64,000 bases of DNA from Moniliophthora roreri (lineage: Eukaryota > Basidiomycota > Agaricomycetes > Agaricales > Marasmiaceae). Position 1 is the stretch's first letter. Every line of letters starts with the position of its first letter. This document shows positions 22,884-36,114 of the stretch, piece after piece. A program made the position numbers and the translations under genes. A model generated the notes under the pieces. The model had not been told where the DNA came from and ran no database searches. It was given only the letters and a program-made list of their open reading frames with translations. The DNA lies in NCBI GenBank assembly GCA_001466705.2, contig LATX02000193.1, positions 434,001 to 498,000 on the forward strand, given 5' to 3'.

Positions 22884-25833
22884 ATGTCGTTTTCGTTTAA
22901 ACCAGGGTGCGCGTATATTCTTGAGTAGTTGTGTTTGAGGCTTATGCATTTGTCTTCAGACCGAGCTCCTTGACGCTAGATGATCTGTCAGGCTTCGACT
23001 TCAGACCTGCAACTAGTCATACCTTGAATGACTGGTCTACTGGCACTATTACGGGCTCGTCGCGGCCCAGAAGAACATTGAAGTCCAAGATTCAGGAGAC
23101 GACGTCTAGTAACCTCAACGAAGATCATGCCATCGATCATTCAGAAGTGTTGACCCAATCCTTGGCGAGGATGAAACTGGATGGTAGCAGTACATCTTTG
23201 AAAGAAACCACTTTTCTAATCCCCACTTATCCATTGTGTAGGCAGATCTGGAAGCCGGCGACCACGCTACTCAGAACCGGCTGCAACCACGAAAGAAAAG
23301 CCGTCATCATCGATACCAAGTCGAACAAAGAGGGCACCACGTGCATCTGAACCGCCTCAAACAATCGAAGTAGCCCATCTAGATTCAGTAGAAGAGGAGC
23401 AGAATCAGGTTCTGCTGGATCCCTTATCGGACACTCGACCCATGTTATCAACGGAGGTAGTACCTGGGCTCGAGAAGCTCTGCAGAGATTCATACATACA
23501 GCAAACTCCCGACGCCAAAAACCTTTCTGGATTGCGCTTGCCTGAAGGCTACACGCTGTCACCACATCAATCTGCTGGGGTTCTGTGGATGTTGGGACGA
23601 GAGAATATAGAGGCAGACAAGCACGGAGGGATAAATGCTGATGAGATGGGGTACGTGTGTTCCTGTATCCAATAGCTTGTATCTTCATTAATTGTATCGT
23701 CAGCTTGGGTAAAACTCTGCAAACTCTCGCTCTTGTCATGCTCGACCCTGACAAACACGTTGGACCTTCACTGTACGTGTCTCAAGATTACAGTCCTAAA
23801 AGATGATTCAGCCCTTTATTAGCGTCGTGGTGCAGAACTGCACGCTGGCTTCGCAATGGAAAGATGAAGTTGACAGATTTTTCCCAGGGACAAAGGTCAA
23901 AGTGTACCATGGCTCCACGCGATTTTGCGACCTGCGAGAAATGAAGCGGTACGACATAGTCATAACGACTTTTGGCTGTGTCAGATCCGAACACACGACA
24001 TTTACCAACGCTCCCGGTGTGCGGAGTACTGGGAAATGCAGAGATGCACTTTACCGTACTTCCTGGAGGCGTGTGGTCTTGGGTATGTCACGAGCATGTC
24101 AAACCAGTTTAATGACTTACAATAACCTAGATGAGGCTCACATCATTCGGAACCCAGCAACTAAAGGCGCGAAAGCTTGCATTGAGTTGCCAGCTACCTT
24201 CAGGTGGTGCCTGACCGCTACACCTTTGTACGCATTTCACAGCAGTGGGAAATGAGTTTTTGACTAGCTTGCCCCAGGCAGAACAAAGTAACGGATCTTT
24301 ATACCCTATTCCGATTTCTGAAGTTCAACCCATACTCTGATTACGCCTGGTTTAAACTAAACATCGAAGTGCCTCTCAAACCACCCAAATCTACGAATCG
24401 CACACAATGGGTTCCTGCTGCGGATGCTCAGTCTGCCCTGCAGCTGTTACATGTGAGGGCTAATCGATTCGACCTATCGCCGCCTTCTAATGTTGCTATT
24501 AGGCCGGTCTAAGTGAGGTACTCATTCGCCGCCGGAAAAATGACTACATCGACGGTGTCAAAGTCTTGGACATCCCTGCCTATGAGCTCCACCTTTACAT
24601 GTGTGAGCTTCCTGAAGAGGAGCGCGTGATTTACGACGCTCTTCAAGACCGTTTTAATGGCTTGCTCAGGAGATTCAACTTGACAACACAATTCATCTTT
24701 GTTCTTCTCCTCCGACTTCGACAGGGTATGTCCTTTTCGTGAATCAATGGGTAAACATGCACGTGCTCATGATCATGGTCGATAGCTTGCCTCCATCAAC
24801 AATTACTCCTCAAAGGCTACCAGAAAGATGCCAAAGAGATGGAACGAGATCCAGATGCGGAATCTGACGACGATAAGCCTGATGAGTATTTCGATAAAAG
24901 GGAGTGTCGTATTTGTGGATCATTGTACGTCTACAGTCTATCTACCTTCCAGACTACCCAACTCGCATCCGTTAACATCCCTCATGTAGGCTTAGCGATA
25001 ATGACAATGACGCGCGGGCACATCGAACAACCTGCGATTATTTACGCACTCTCTTGGACCCGTACAACCACAACGCCTCTCAACGAATCAAGATGATCAT
25101 CAAGATCCTGGAGAGCATCCCGTTGGGAGAGAAGGTCATTGTATTCTCATCGTTCGTGACTATGCTGGACGTTATACGTTCGTACATTTGGGACAAATTC
25201 CGATGTGTGCAATGTGCGTGCGTCTCATTTACTTTGTTATTGCCTATTCTCAACACTAGCACGATCTTAGATGACGGTGGCATGAAGCCGGGTGAACGTG
25301 AAAATTCACTTCGGTCAATTCGGGAAGACCCACATGTACGAGTCCTGCTCATGTCGCTGAAGGCAGGTGGTGTTGGTGCGTTAAGAACCCTCTTGTTTTG
25401 CAGCCCTTAATCGTGCTCACTACACATGCAGGTTTGAACCTTGCGCAATGCAATCACGTCATTCTCGTGGATGTGTGGTGGAATCCAGCAGTTGAGGTAA
25501 GAAAGCCTCAGTTGGTCATGATCATAAATCATAACTGAAGGATTCATCCCCCTGTATCTAGGAACAAGCAATTGGAAGAGCGCACCGTATGGGTCAAACA
25601 CGCCGGGTGCATGTGTACAAATTGATTGCGGAGAATACAATCGAGAGTAGAATGTTGAAGGTATTAAGACGTTTGTTTTCATTACGTATCCACTGACCAA
25701 GTATATTACTCAGTTGCAAGAACAAAAACGGGCTCTTGCCGAGGCAGCTCTGGACGACAATCAGTTGGATCTGGTTCGCAAGCTGTCTCTTGGCAGAGAA
25801 GAGGTTATTAGGTTGATTACGGGAAGGACGTAG
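22884..25833 (+). CDS. SNF2-family DNA-dependent ATPase, Rad5/Rad16-like
   Basis: Fourteen exons (first 22884-22906, last 25714-25833) give 743 residues with consistent phases. The N-terminal ~200 residues are disordered and serine-rich. The SNF2 motor follows: motif I DEMGLGKT (~216-223), motif Ia SLVVVQNCTLASQWKDE, motif II DEAH (329-332), motif III TATPLQNK, then the C-terminal lobe with VIVFSSFVTMLD, SLKAGGVGLNLAQ and EQAIGRAHRMGQTRRVHVYKL. Such proteins translocate on DNA in repair or chromatin remodelling. Family members of the Rad5/Rad16/ULS1 type carry a RING finger between the lobes; here only CRICGS remains, followed by an acidic DNDND stretch and a lone Cys, so ubiquitin-ligase activity is unlikely. 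The start was chosen because a 23 bp first exon (MSFSFKPG) splices cleanly into the long frame. Confidence 0.87.
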
Positions 25834-26061
25834 GATGTAGAACGCTCGGAGTGTATGGTTTCTTGGATACTGGAAATGAGCCCTATCTTTTTGTATATCT
25901 TGTGTAGACCTAGATCTGTAGATAGATTTGGCTGTATGAATTGAGTTTGCAGGTGAAGTGCCTGAAGCGCCGATAGTATTACAGTAACAAGCTTGCCATG
26001 ACTCGGTGAGACGCTCAGCGTTCTTCCCTTCTTCCCTTTTTTCCTAATCCGTCCTTCACAA

Positions 26062-27522
26062 ATGGCCACCGATTTCTGGGCAAGTTCACACTAGTGAGGA
26101 ACGTACAAAGGCAAAATACTCGTCAACTCATTCGCAAAAGTCAGCGGTGGATCGTCGACCGCGCGACTCTGCGCCAGGCTCGAGCAGACGACTTGTTATA
26201 CGTCGATAATCCGGAACAGTTGGACTTTTTGAACATCTACTTTGCCAACGGTGCGTCCTTGATACACCATAGAATGAAAATGTAGCTGAGGCCCCCTATA
26301 GTCATATCGAAACTCGGGAAGAAACTTCAACTTCGCCAGAGAGTAATTGCAACAGCAACGGTTTTCTTTCGAAGATTCTACCTCAAGAGCTCGTATTGTG
26401 AAACGGACCCCTTCCTTGTCATTGCAGCTTGCTGTTATGTCGCTGCAAAGGCAGAAGAATCGCCGGTACATATTAAGAATGTCGTTTCGGAATCTCGAAC
26501 CCTTTTCAGCCGTACGTGTCCACTCTCAGGCTGCATGTACTCGCACTGACATGTCAAACAGATCAATATGGTATAAAAAACTTTCCCTCAGACAATAGCA
26601 AACTCGCTGAAATGGAGTTTTACCTGGTCGACGATTTGGATTGCGATCTGGTGGTTTTTCATCCGTATCGTACTCTACTCGCGCTTTGTCGAAAGGAATC
26701 CGGAGCAGGAGACACACCTCATGAAGCTGAAGCAGGAGAGGTGGGGGTCGGTATATCCGGTGATGAAGGACCACGGTATTGGGGTTCGGACGGTGAGAAG
26801 CTCGAGCTATCTGACGGGGCGTTACAGACTGCTTGGTGTGCTCAATCTCTTCTTATCTCTTTCTTTTCTTTGCTGACGTGCCTACGCATGTATCTAGGTT
26901 CATCATCAACGACACGTATCGATCCGAACTGTGCCTCCTCTACCCTCCTCACCTGATAGCCATCGCCGCGATATACCTCACTTTCATCCTGCACGTACCT
27001 ACTCAAGCGACCATTGCGCATCTTCTTCCTTCTAGATCTGCTTCGGATGCATCTCCGCCTCCACCATTAACAGAAGAACCCAGTCAAATTCAACCTCGTC
27101 GGTCTTCAAGGCAACATTCTGTCGAGGCTAAGAAACAACAAGATCCAATTTCGTTCCTCGCGGGTCTGAATGTCTCCATGCCACACATAGCCACCATCGC
27201 GCAGGAGATCGTCTCACTGTATTGCCTGTGGGATCGATATAAAGAAGACAGTTCGCCTGACGCGGGTTCAAGCACCAAACAACGCCTACGAGGTTCAGGT
27301 TCAGGTTCAAATTCCGGTTCAGTCTCGAGGGCACCAAGTGAAGACGACGGAAGTAGTGTCAGTAGTGGTGGTGGGGAATCGGAAAGTGTGGTTACGCAGG
27401 CGGTTTTGACAAAATTGTTGATGAAAATGAGGGAACAAAGGTTGGCGGATTTGGCTCATCCGGCGAATGGAAAGCCTGTTGCGGTTAATAAGATGTTGGA
27501 AAGGACGCAGGCGGCGGGGTAA
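26062..27522 (+). CDS. SSN8: Cyclin C (Ssn8/Srb11 type), Mediator CDK8-module cyclin
   Basis: Five exons (26062-26093, 26141-26250, 26302-26511, 26562-26835, 26898-27522) give 416 residues. The N-terminus MATDFWASSHYQRWI is the conserved start of cyclin C. The first cyclin box includes LGKKLQLRQRVIATATVFFRRFYL and CCYVAAKAEESPVHIKNV. The second box follows YGIKNFPSDNSKLAEMEFYLVDDLDCDLVVFHPYR-type landmarks and AWFIINDTYRSELCLLYPP. The protein should pair with the CDK8/Ssn3 kinase in the nucleus and tune RNA polymerase II transcription. The C-terminal ~170 residues are a serine/glycine-rich extension that is longer than in yeast. A broken second copy lies about 17.6 kb downstream. Confidence 0.9.
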
Positions 27523-28699
27523 TGCGGAGGTAGTCGGCTTGGATATCTGCTTGAGTATGCATCAACCAAGGCACTGTTATCATGTCAAAGCTATGTACAA
27601 GTTGAGGGTACTGTCCCTTCAGAGACCCGGCGCTTTTGGGCGTCGAAAAGGCGGCCCGTTTTCTGAATTACATGATTTATTCTGTAAGACGACTTTTCTG
27701 AAGGCCTCATAAGGGCCCGAGGTTGTAGCTGTCAGTTGTTGAAGTTTTGTCCAGTATTCCACTGTCCAGGGAAAAATCCTCCCCCGATTTGCATTCGCAC
27801 CTATTTACTCAACAACCTCGCAGAGAAACTTGGTTATCTCAAGTTGCTCATTCAAGTTGCTCATGTATTTCGCATACCTCTTCAACATGGATAGAATAAC
27901 AACACGGGACATTCTCTACAGGCATCCTTCCCTCCAGAAATACCATCGCCCCTAGTGAAAAGTCCGTCTGGCCAGCTCGAGACAGATCGTGCAACGGCGA
28001 GGACACTGTGGAATCGAGGCTGTTAGAGTCTGCTTTTCACAACGTTAAAGCCAACATGAAATCCCTTGACGACTCTTCGTTTCCCAGTCACGCATGTCCT
28101 CTCTCTGCCTCACCAGGGCTAGACACGACGAAATCAATGGAATTACATCTCCGTGTTGGCACCATGTTTCTCCTGAAAACAGCCTTGACGTCGTTCGATC
28201 TCACAAGACACCAACTTGCAACACTCTTCATACAAAAACTTCCCAGCTCGCTCTGCCTGAAGTCGACACCGACAACGTCCGAGTAGCCACGTCGCGAAAC
28301 CGTTTCCAACATCGTTCCTTTCTTCCCAACCACCACCATATCATCACCGTTTGGATAAACTCGCTCTCCTTGTACCTGACAACCCTTGTGACTGCTGCTG
28401 TATCTTCGCTATGGGTGCTTGCTCTACCACAAGAGCGTCCTCAATATGAGACGAAACCAATGACCGCTTCAACATTCCGCTACCGCACGCCATTGCCGGT
28501 CTTGTTCGTGGTCTTGACGATATGGTATCGTCTTTCTTCTTCCGGCTCTGCTGGGCTCTCTGTTTTTCTTCTTCAGTGATGTCATACCCCCTTCCCTGGA
28601 TGACTTACAACTTTTTATTAGGTATCTATAAACGGTCCCCCAACCGGGTAACCTGAATGGTGTCCGAGAACTCAACTAATTCAATATCAACACTGATGA
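27523..28699. other. Unassigned stretch, possible coding remnants
   Basis: Plus-strand frames at 28008-28286 and 28094-28579 are open. Another frame reads LPHAIAGLVRGLDDMV near 28480, which is protein-like. The pieces lie in different frames with stops between them and cannot be joined by obvious introns. They may be the 5' part of the decayed gene that follows. Confidence 0.35.
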
Positions 28700-29099
28700 T
28701 ATGGCCATCCACCTCGGCCATTGTATGAACTACAGGCAGCGTTTCTCGTCCAGCATTACATTCAAACCATCTATACAGCGTGCTCGGCCCTTATTAACCC
28801 TGTTCCTGCCCATTTACGACGCCGTTTTCCCTCCAAATCACCGATACACCTGCGCCTCGTCACTATGTTCGGTTATGGTGCCACTGTATGCACGTTCGTC
28901 CCAACTACACACGAAATACAATCCGTACTATTGTTTCATATCATATCCCCGCTTCGCTGAGGAACTACGAGATAATGCTTTCCGATCGTTACTTACCCAA
29001 ATCATTTCCCGCTCAAAAAACCTCCGATTTCCAGTCGAGGACTGTGAATTTCGCGGCTTTTGTCTTCATCACGGACATGCCCTCACTTTTTACGTCCTG
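28700..29099 (+). pseudogene. Decayed gene of an unrecognised family
   Basis: One frame reads PLYELQAAFLVQHYIQ, then IHLRLVTMFGYGATVCTFVPT and ends at a stop near 28960. A second frame picks up with SYHIPASLRNYEIMLSDRYLP and ends with NFAAFVFITDMPSLFTS. The two halves read as one continuous protein split by a frameshift near 28925. The family feels familiar from mushroom genomes but I cannot name it. Confidence 0.35.
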
Positions 29100-29893
29100 A
29101 CGAACCGGCGGATAGCCTCTAGTTTCTTTTTAGTGTAGCGGTGGTCAATCACCTTTTTCTCTTGCTTCTCCTCCTCTGGCCGACTACGAGCAAGGCGACG
29201 GAAAGTTCATGACGTTGATCCCTGTTTTCTACTTGGAATCTAGGGTCCGTATTCCGTGCGTTTTTTTTCTTTTTCTTTTTTTACACGAACACTAACTATG
29301 ACGTGCGAAATGTGGCGTTGATATGTTCGACAACACGGGAAATCGATTCTTATCACTGTTCCCCAAGATGGTGGAAATCAAGATTTAGGTACAAAAGTGA
29401 CCATCCGACCTGCTTACCCAGACCGTTTCAGCACCATCTGTTGATATTTATGGCAGGACGAGAATATCTAAACTTTGCATCCTGCCGGTTTCACTGTGGT
29501 TCTAGAAAAGGACGACCTTTCGACGGTAAACCATGGCCAAGCGGGCTAGCAGTCGCTAGCTTGAGCTTGCATCTCTTCGAGCAGGTCGCTGAAGTTGTTT
29601 AGCGGAATCCAAACCTTCACGCCCTCAAGACCTCAAATATTATTGTGTTGTACGCGCAATACCCAACAATACATTTCATCTTAACATAAATACATGGATA
29701 TTGATTTCCCGAGTGAAGAATTAATATTTCATCCTCTCCGTCAAGGCTCAAGCTGACTCAACGTCAGCTCAGGCCTCAGTAACTGCAGAGCAGTGAACCA
29801 TCGGGCATCATGGTGCAGCAAACACTTTCTTCTGACTGGGAGCGCTATTCGAACATTGATCAGGCCATGAGAAGAAAGAGAAAGAGAAAGCAT
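29100..29893. other. Non-coding stretch
   Basis: Short frames only. From about 29640 the sequence (TTTCCCGAGTGAAGAATTAATA) matches the region near 37030, marking the left edge of the segmental duplication. Confidence 0.45.
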
Positions 29894-30118
29894 TCATGCC
29901 TTGGAGGGTGGTAGTGAGCTACTGCCACTGCAGCTACGCTCTATTACGATTCGGCGACCATTGTATGCCGGCACGGACTCGGATGCCAACTTGCAAAGTA
30001 TCAAGTAGATGCAGAAGGCAAATGTGTATAATGTGCTTACCATAGGCGCTGCAGATGCATGAAGCAAGCTCGAGATACCAGTAACAGCGAGGAAAACTAC
30101 CCCAAGTGAAAGCTGCAT
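29894..30118 (-). CDS. Small secreted protein, copy 1
   Basis: Two exons (30118-30041 and 29989-29894) give 57 residues. The first exon is a classic signal peptide: MQLS, a hydrophobic core (VVFLAVTG) and a small-residue end (ASAAP). A 51 bp GTAAGC..AAG intron separates it from a mature part of about 31 residues rich in Ser and basic residues with a single Cys. It lacks about 22 residues present before the intron in copy 2. No known family; role in secretion is inferred from the signal peptide alone. Confidence 0.55.
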   Translation of the reverse strand: MQLSLGVVFLAVTGISSLLHASAAPMVSTLYTFAFCIYLILCKLASESVPAYNGRRIVIERSCSGSSSLPPSKA

Positions 30119-32226
30119 CGAGTTTACCGGTTGTCGGTGGGGGATAACTCTGACGAGGTTACGCTTTTTATACGGAATCCAGTCACCCCATCGTAAATTT
30201 AGAAGGACCCCACGGCCGGCGCGAGATGTTGCTTCATAAAGCTGGTGACCATCGTGCACTCCCTGAATGTGTACAACCGTTGAGCGTCCGATTAGTTCAG
30301 CAATCCGGTTGTTCTAAAATTTCTTGTTATCTCCCAGATACTTAGGGGTACTTATCCACGATGCATCAATGATGATGGTGAAAAGTCAACTGTGAGAAAA
30401 CGTGGTGTCGTGACTAGGACGCGATTCAGATGCATATCACTGGTCCCGCAACCTACGTGCCGATTTGAAGGTATACTTAGACTTTCGTTCCGGTGCTGAT
30501 AAATCATTCATTGAATGGTCATTGGACGCGTCGAATCGCGAGAACAACGCGGAACACTCAACTTTGATTGTTATCAAATGAACTCAGAATCATCCAGATC
30601 CGCAACCTTCGGTTATCTCATTCTTACTGCAGCTGGTGGTGGTGATCCGCAAATGGGAAGGGTACATCTTGAGACTCTGATAGCCACCATACACCGCAAG
30701 GACAGGGTCTTGGCGACACCTTTAGCTCCAGCTGGCCCTCAGAGAAGTCTCTACGTATGGATGAAGACACGGACGTGCTGAGATGCGACCATCGCGATTT
30801 ATGATCGGCTGTGTCAATCCAAACCAATTCCAAACATCGTCAAATTGGTTTGAATAGCTTAGTCTAAGGCACCAGAAGGCTAGCGGTCGAAGTGGTGGGA
30901 ACGATGGTCATTACAATCGGCCTTCTTTGGCGTTTCCAATTTTTGTCTTGAACACATGTAAGTGGGGTGTTGGTTCTTCGTTTTCAGTAAAATTACGATT
31001 TGAATTGTTGAGGGCACTACATCTGTACAGGTGGGAATTATGACTTCCTACGAAGCGTTTGAGGGTCCTGATGGAATATATTGAGAATATGAAAGCATAT
31101 TAAAAGCTACACAGCGCACCTAAGGAGGCCAATAGCGCACATTGCAAACCAACATCATCGATCCGGAGTAAGAGTGTCGTGGCTACTAGTAGGTTTAGAG
31201 CAACGTACGCGTCAAGGGTGGCCTCCGTGAGTTGCCGTCGGTTTTCGGAATTTACCGGTATACTGCCCAGTACTCGGCCACCAAATATGACATCACTTTT
31301 CTGCCTCTCCGAAACTTTTACCTTCTCCCATTTGCAGAGGTTTTCTTTCACCTTTCAAGATTATTCTGAACGCGTTTTATCAGCATTTGCACTGATATGG
31401 CCGGAATGGAGTGCATGAAAAATCATGATGCATTGCCTGGAATCAATATCCGGTGGGCCATCATTTTCCGTTACTCCGAGTACACCGCTGACAGGGTATC
31501 GTACGATGGAATGATCCGATAATGGGCTTCCACTGAGACGCCGGTGGGGTCCTTCATCCTGTCGTGTCACCATTATATATAGTCCTCAAAGCCTTTCAGA
31601 AAGTCTTTTCTGTGATTTAGCACTGAATATGACATGAGACTGTCCTCACAAACGTCGTTTTTCATGAGTAGTTGTTGGATCTATATAGAACGGGACGACG
31701 GGCTAATCGTTATCTTTTTTATCTACGCGAAGCTTCAATCTCCGCTTCCGAACTCCACGCGGGCCGAAGGCCCACGGGCGAAGCTAGTCCTTTTTCTAAT
31801 GTATTGATAGGGCAAGATTTTGTCAGCGGTGTACAGGCTCTCGGGGCAAATTTCGGCGTACAGCTTCGTATCAGCACCGTACGTGCTATACCTACGCAAA
31901 TACAAGTATTCAATTTCGCTGATATTCGATAACTCTTGTGTTTCAGATGTCAGTAAAAATAGTAGCTCTCAATTTGTGCTAGGCCTGGGAGGAGTTCCTC
32001 ATTTATCTTCTGAGGTATCCAATTTCATTCTATGTACTGATGCTTCGTTTTGCTGATGATTGAGACAGATATAGATGTGCTGAAAGAGCGCTCCTTGAAT
32101 CAAAGATACGACCTTTCGCATCATGTTGTGTGGAGTCAGCTGTTTGCCGTGGTAGCAATCTCAACTTGGAACCACTAATTTGCATAAAACATGTCCGTCA
32201 GGGCTGCCCAGACTAACCCAGAAGTC
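30119..32226. other. Intergenic part of duplication unit 1
   Basis: No supported gene. It separates the divergently placed secreted-protein and seven-helix genes. The segment just before the next gene (TTTTGCTGATGATTG near 32050) matches the upstream region of the second seven-helix gene. A TATA-like CATAAAAC lies at 32183-32190, 37 bases before the start codon. Confidence 0.45.
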
Positions 32227-33773
32227 ATGTCTAGCAGCGTCACATATACTTCCATCTTTTCTGTTCAGAATGTCATCATCGGACCAGCAACTACTCTCGC
32301 CGTGAGTGTCATCTTCCTACTCTTACATTCTTGAGCTCATCACTGTCAAAGCTGACGGTTTTCATCGCTGGTGAGGCAGAGATACTTGTACGTTGTTCAG
32401 AATTACTCAAAACCAGACTCACAAAGGTTTTTATACGCTGCTGTACGGCCTTTCCACGTACCTTCTGATCAAACGTCGGAGTCTTGTCCTCAAAAAGAAA
32501 GTCCACCTAGTATGGACAACAGCTGTATTTTTCATCTCAACCCTCGGAGCATTGACCGCAGCGTCGAACTATATTGTGGATGCTACCTACTACTACGAAG
32601 CGGTGAAGACACAGGATCTCGGCCCCCTAGTGGCATATTCAACTGGTGGCAGATCTCAGACGGCCATGGCGTGAGTTGACATATTTTGGAACGACTAGAT
32701 TGATTAATCTTGTGGCTCAGTGCCTTGACCTATGTGTGCTACATTATATCAAAGTACGTGTCTCCCCCTACTACGATGGTCCTATCTCTAAAAAAAGAGA
32801 AAAAGCTGTATCGCAGATGGCATCCTTGTGTGTATCACTATGGTCCTGACAGTACCGTAGGCTATCGTGCTCATCATACGGCAGATTCATCGGTGCTACA
32901 TCCTTTACGGATCTAGGAAGGCTCTCTTTGGCGTTCTGATCTTCCTATCTTTCTCTACAAATGGTATGATATCTTTTGCGAGTTGTGCTACTCAAGGGCG
33001 TTGAATCGCTACAGCCATAGGCGTCGTAGCAGCTGCAATAAAATTGAAGGGACAGACTTCGGGTCTGATTGACCAATCAAATTGGGCGTTCTTCTTGCAG
33101 GGTACAAACCTTCAGGTTGCATACTACTGCGTGAACGCCGGGGTCAATGGCTGCCTAACTCTGATTCTGGGTGTGTACTATTTACTCGTTTACTTTCATC
33201 CTACTCAATGCCTGAGTACGCAACCTTCCAGCTGGGAGAATCTGGTGGATGGGTCAACAAACTCGCGAATATTTAGGGCCGACGGCTGATCGACGTTATC
33301 GTGCCGTAGCTGCAGTCATGTATGACCTACTTTTCTTCGAGTTCTTTTCGCGCGAATGGGTCGATTGATTACCTTTTTTATTCTTATAGCCTCGAGTCTG
33401 GAATAACGTATCCTATGGTACTCATTGTCCAGGCCGTGATGATCGAGAAAACAAGCAAGATAGGCGTTCCCATGGATTTCACTCCAATGGCCATGTTGAC
33501 AGCCGTACGTCAACTCTGTGTCGTGTTCCTTTTCTTTTCAAGTTTGTGTTTCTGACCAAAGTGTTTTAGGGCATCGCGCCTACACTAATCAATGTGCGTA
33601 TAAGCATTGGAAGGAGTGTAGAGACCTCGGTCTATCAAAATAGTATGGTCAGACATGACAGCAATGGCATTGCTTTGGGGAGTCTCAAGGTGAAACGTGC
33701 GGAATCCCAGACTATGAGTGAGAGGTCGCAGGATGTAGAGCAGCGAGGCCATGGATATCCGCAGACCAAGTAG
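32227..33773 (+). CDS. Agaricomycete seven-helix integral membrane protein, copy 1
   Basis: Nine exons (32227-32301, 32417-32670, 32721-32753, 32806-32827, 32885-32963, 33015-33170, 33232-33319, 33390-33504, 33570-33773) give 341 residues. Seven hydrophobic segments are visible. Landmarks are GFYTLLYGLSTY, HLVWTTAVFFISTLGAL, NCIADGILIHRCYILYGS, GRIWWMG, ILESGITYPM and GIAPTLINVRISIG, with an acidic/basic cytosolic tail. This is the large mushroom family of GPCR-like membrane proteins often annotated only as integral membrane proteins; ligand and signalling role are unknown. The 22 bp fourth exon is needed to keep the conserved CIADGIL-IHRCY join. Paralogue at 39339. Confidence 0.82.
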
Positions 33774-36114
33774 ACGAATGTACTTGTTCTTTTATCTAAT
33801 TTTTTTCGGGTTTTTCTGCTGGTCATCTCCGGTTTCCACTCGTGAATGTTGAATCTGTTGAGTATTTAATTCATATGTAGGCTTGGAATTGGAGCGAGAC
33901 TATGATTTTAACCTCCCGGTGTTCTTTTAAATACTTCTGTATCGATTGTCGACGCCTTCGCCATGTCTGAAATGCGCATCTCCATCATCAAGGCAAGTAT
34001 ATTATTATTACCAGAGCGCGCTATTTTACGCGAGTGTCATACGTATCACAACTATCCTCAACTGGCCCATCTAGAATGTATCTCCATGCTGAACGCTTCA
34101 CGCATTGGAACTGCGAAAGCTCGTGTTAACTCACTGAAAATACGTTCAATTCGCCGCCATACTCGATATGTTCTATCCTTGCCCGGCCCTGGAAGTTGAC
34201 GAGGTAACTGGCCTATTGAACCGACGCCCATGAACACGATTGAAGGAGTTCATTCCCTTGATAGACTTGCGATAAGCAGTCGAAACCCCTTTTCAGTGCC
34301 AGTCGCGGGAGCGAGACGGTAATGGTAAGTATTTTGTGGGGATCACGATGAGCTACAGCATTTATATGCCAGTCGAAGGTCTAGGTTGAATGAGTCGAAT
34401 TAAACGGATACCTTTCCTGGACAATAGGGCGACAACGTCAATCAAGAGACGATTGCTGCAATGGCGTACATATCTGAGTGAAAATTGACGGCGAGCGTCA
34501 AAATAAAAGGCGCACCGTATAAACCACTTAAGCCAGTTCAACTGTTCTGCCCTCATATTCCGCTGCTTTCGTACCGATGAACCAGGTCTGCGAAATGTGC
34601 TCAGAATGCACATGAGTTCTTCCTCCATCGAGGGTTCGACGGCGTGAGCTGGAAGTGAGCATGCTCTTTCAACAGCTCGGATCCATCGACTTTGTCAAGT
34701 GCGTCGTTGTACTCGGGATACGTGCTTCCAATGTACACGTGAAGAGGCTCGAGGAAGAGGTAAGAGGTGGCATGCCAGCTGCGTGTTCGCTATCAGAGTT
34801 TGAAGAGCCGTGGCGGATCACCGTAAACCGCTATGGAGGATCAAGGCACTAATCTGTAACGGCAGACATCAGAAAGATGATAGGATGAAGGTAGCTGCCA
34901 ACGCACCTCTTCGCTAAGTTAATGGTACCAGACTAAGATTGGGAACCAAAAGGCAAAGCTCGATGTCTGGACCTGAACGTAGGGCACGTTGGACGAAGCT
35001 CGTCATTTACCGAGCTCCTTCCGAAGCGGGCGACAGCATACTGATTTCCAATGCCCTGTTCATACTGTAACGTTGAAGTGTAGACGTTCTCGATTGACCC
35101 GCTGTTTGGGTGATGGTTGACATGCTAAGGTGCTTGGTATTCAGATCCGGTATGTACGCTTTGACGACAGCTACGGAGGAAAGTGAGACGAGCTCCCATT
35201 CATCGTTTCCTGTTCAATACCCGAACCTAGTTATACGCTGAACAACGACGCGCGTCCCTTTCTATGGCACGAAACTATCAGTGAGAGGTGATGAAAGAAC
35301 TAACAAAACATGCCTTACCGGCAAAGTATCCCAATCCTCAGCTCATCGGTACGTGATCCCTGAAGTGAGTCCTGTGTTGGTTGTGGGCAGAGAGGTGGGG
35401 TGGTATGAATCGGGGTGGTTCGGTAACTGGTCGATTTTCCCTGACTGGACGCGTCATGCGAGGGGAGGACGACTTAGTCAGTCAGAATCAGTTAGACATA
35501 CAGCTGAAAAAGGCTTTTGTACTGGGATGCCCTGTTCTTCCGACACCAAGTGCACTTGTGATGTGCTTGCCACCCGATCGTGGAAAGTTTGCAACTCGGC
35601 GAGCTTAGGTAGCGTGTAGCGAGAGAGTGAAATTCGACTTTGTAGAGGCTATATTTCGTTCGGTTAGTTATAACTGAGAACTCCGAGATCGGCGGACGCA
35701 CAGGCTTTAAAAAACACTACTCCGACTTGCACTCGAGAACACAGCTCTTCTCTCTTCAAAATAGTGAAAGGCGTCGAAATGCTGGATATCTTGCGTTCAG
35801 TCAGCCACGAGTGCTCAAAAGACATCAAGTGAACGCACCTCGGACTCAAAGTGGTAGAAGAAAACCGGCGGCTTTGGTTGTTGTTCCGGGACTAGTATTG
35901 TTGATGCAGTATTGGAGAAGGGGGTTGTTGTTGGATAAACAGAGAAGGATGCTTGCATTCTGTCTCAATATAGTTCCTCTAAAGGAAGCCAAAGGTGGAA
36001 GGTGTTCTTGGGAGATTGCAAGTAAAAAAATGCCATATATGGCACAAAACGGATTGCTACAGACGCCGTCTCTCGCCCACCGTTACATTCAAATCATTCA
36101 TTTATGCGAAATAC
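33774..36114. other. Non-coding part of duplication unit 1
   Basis: No supported gene. Short frames near 33963-34199 and 34655-34852 match frames near 41667 and 42240 in unit 2, but they diverge with stops, so this is duplicated non-coding or long-dead sequence. A 243-codon frame starting at 35727 runs straight into an inverted-repeat transposon at 36115 and has no domain. Confidence 0.5.
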
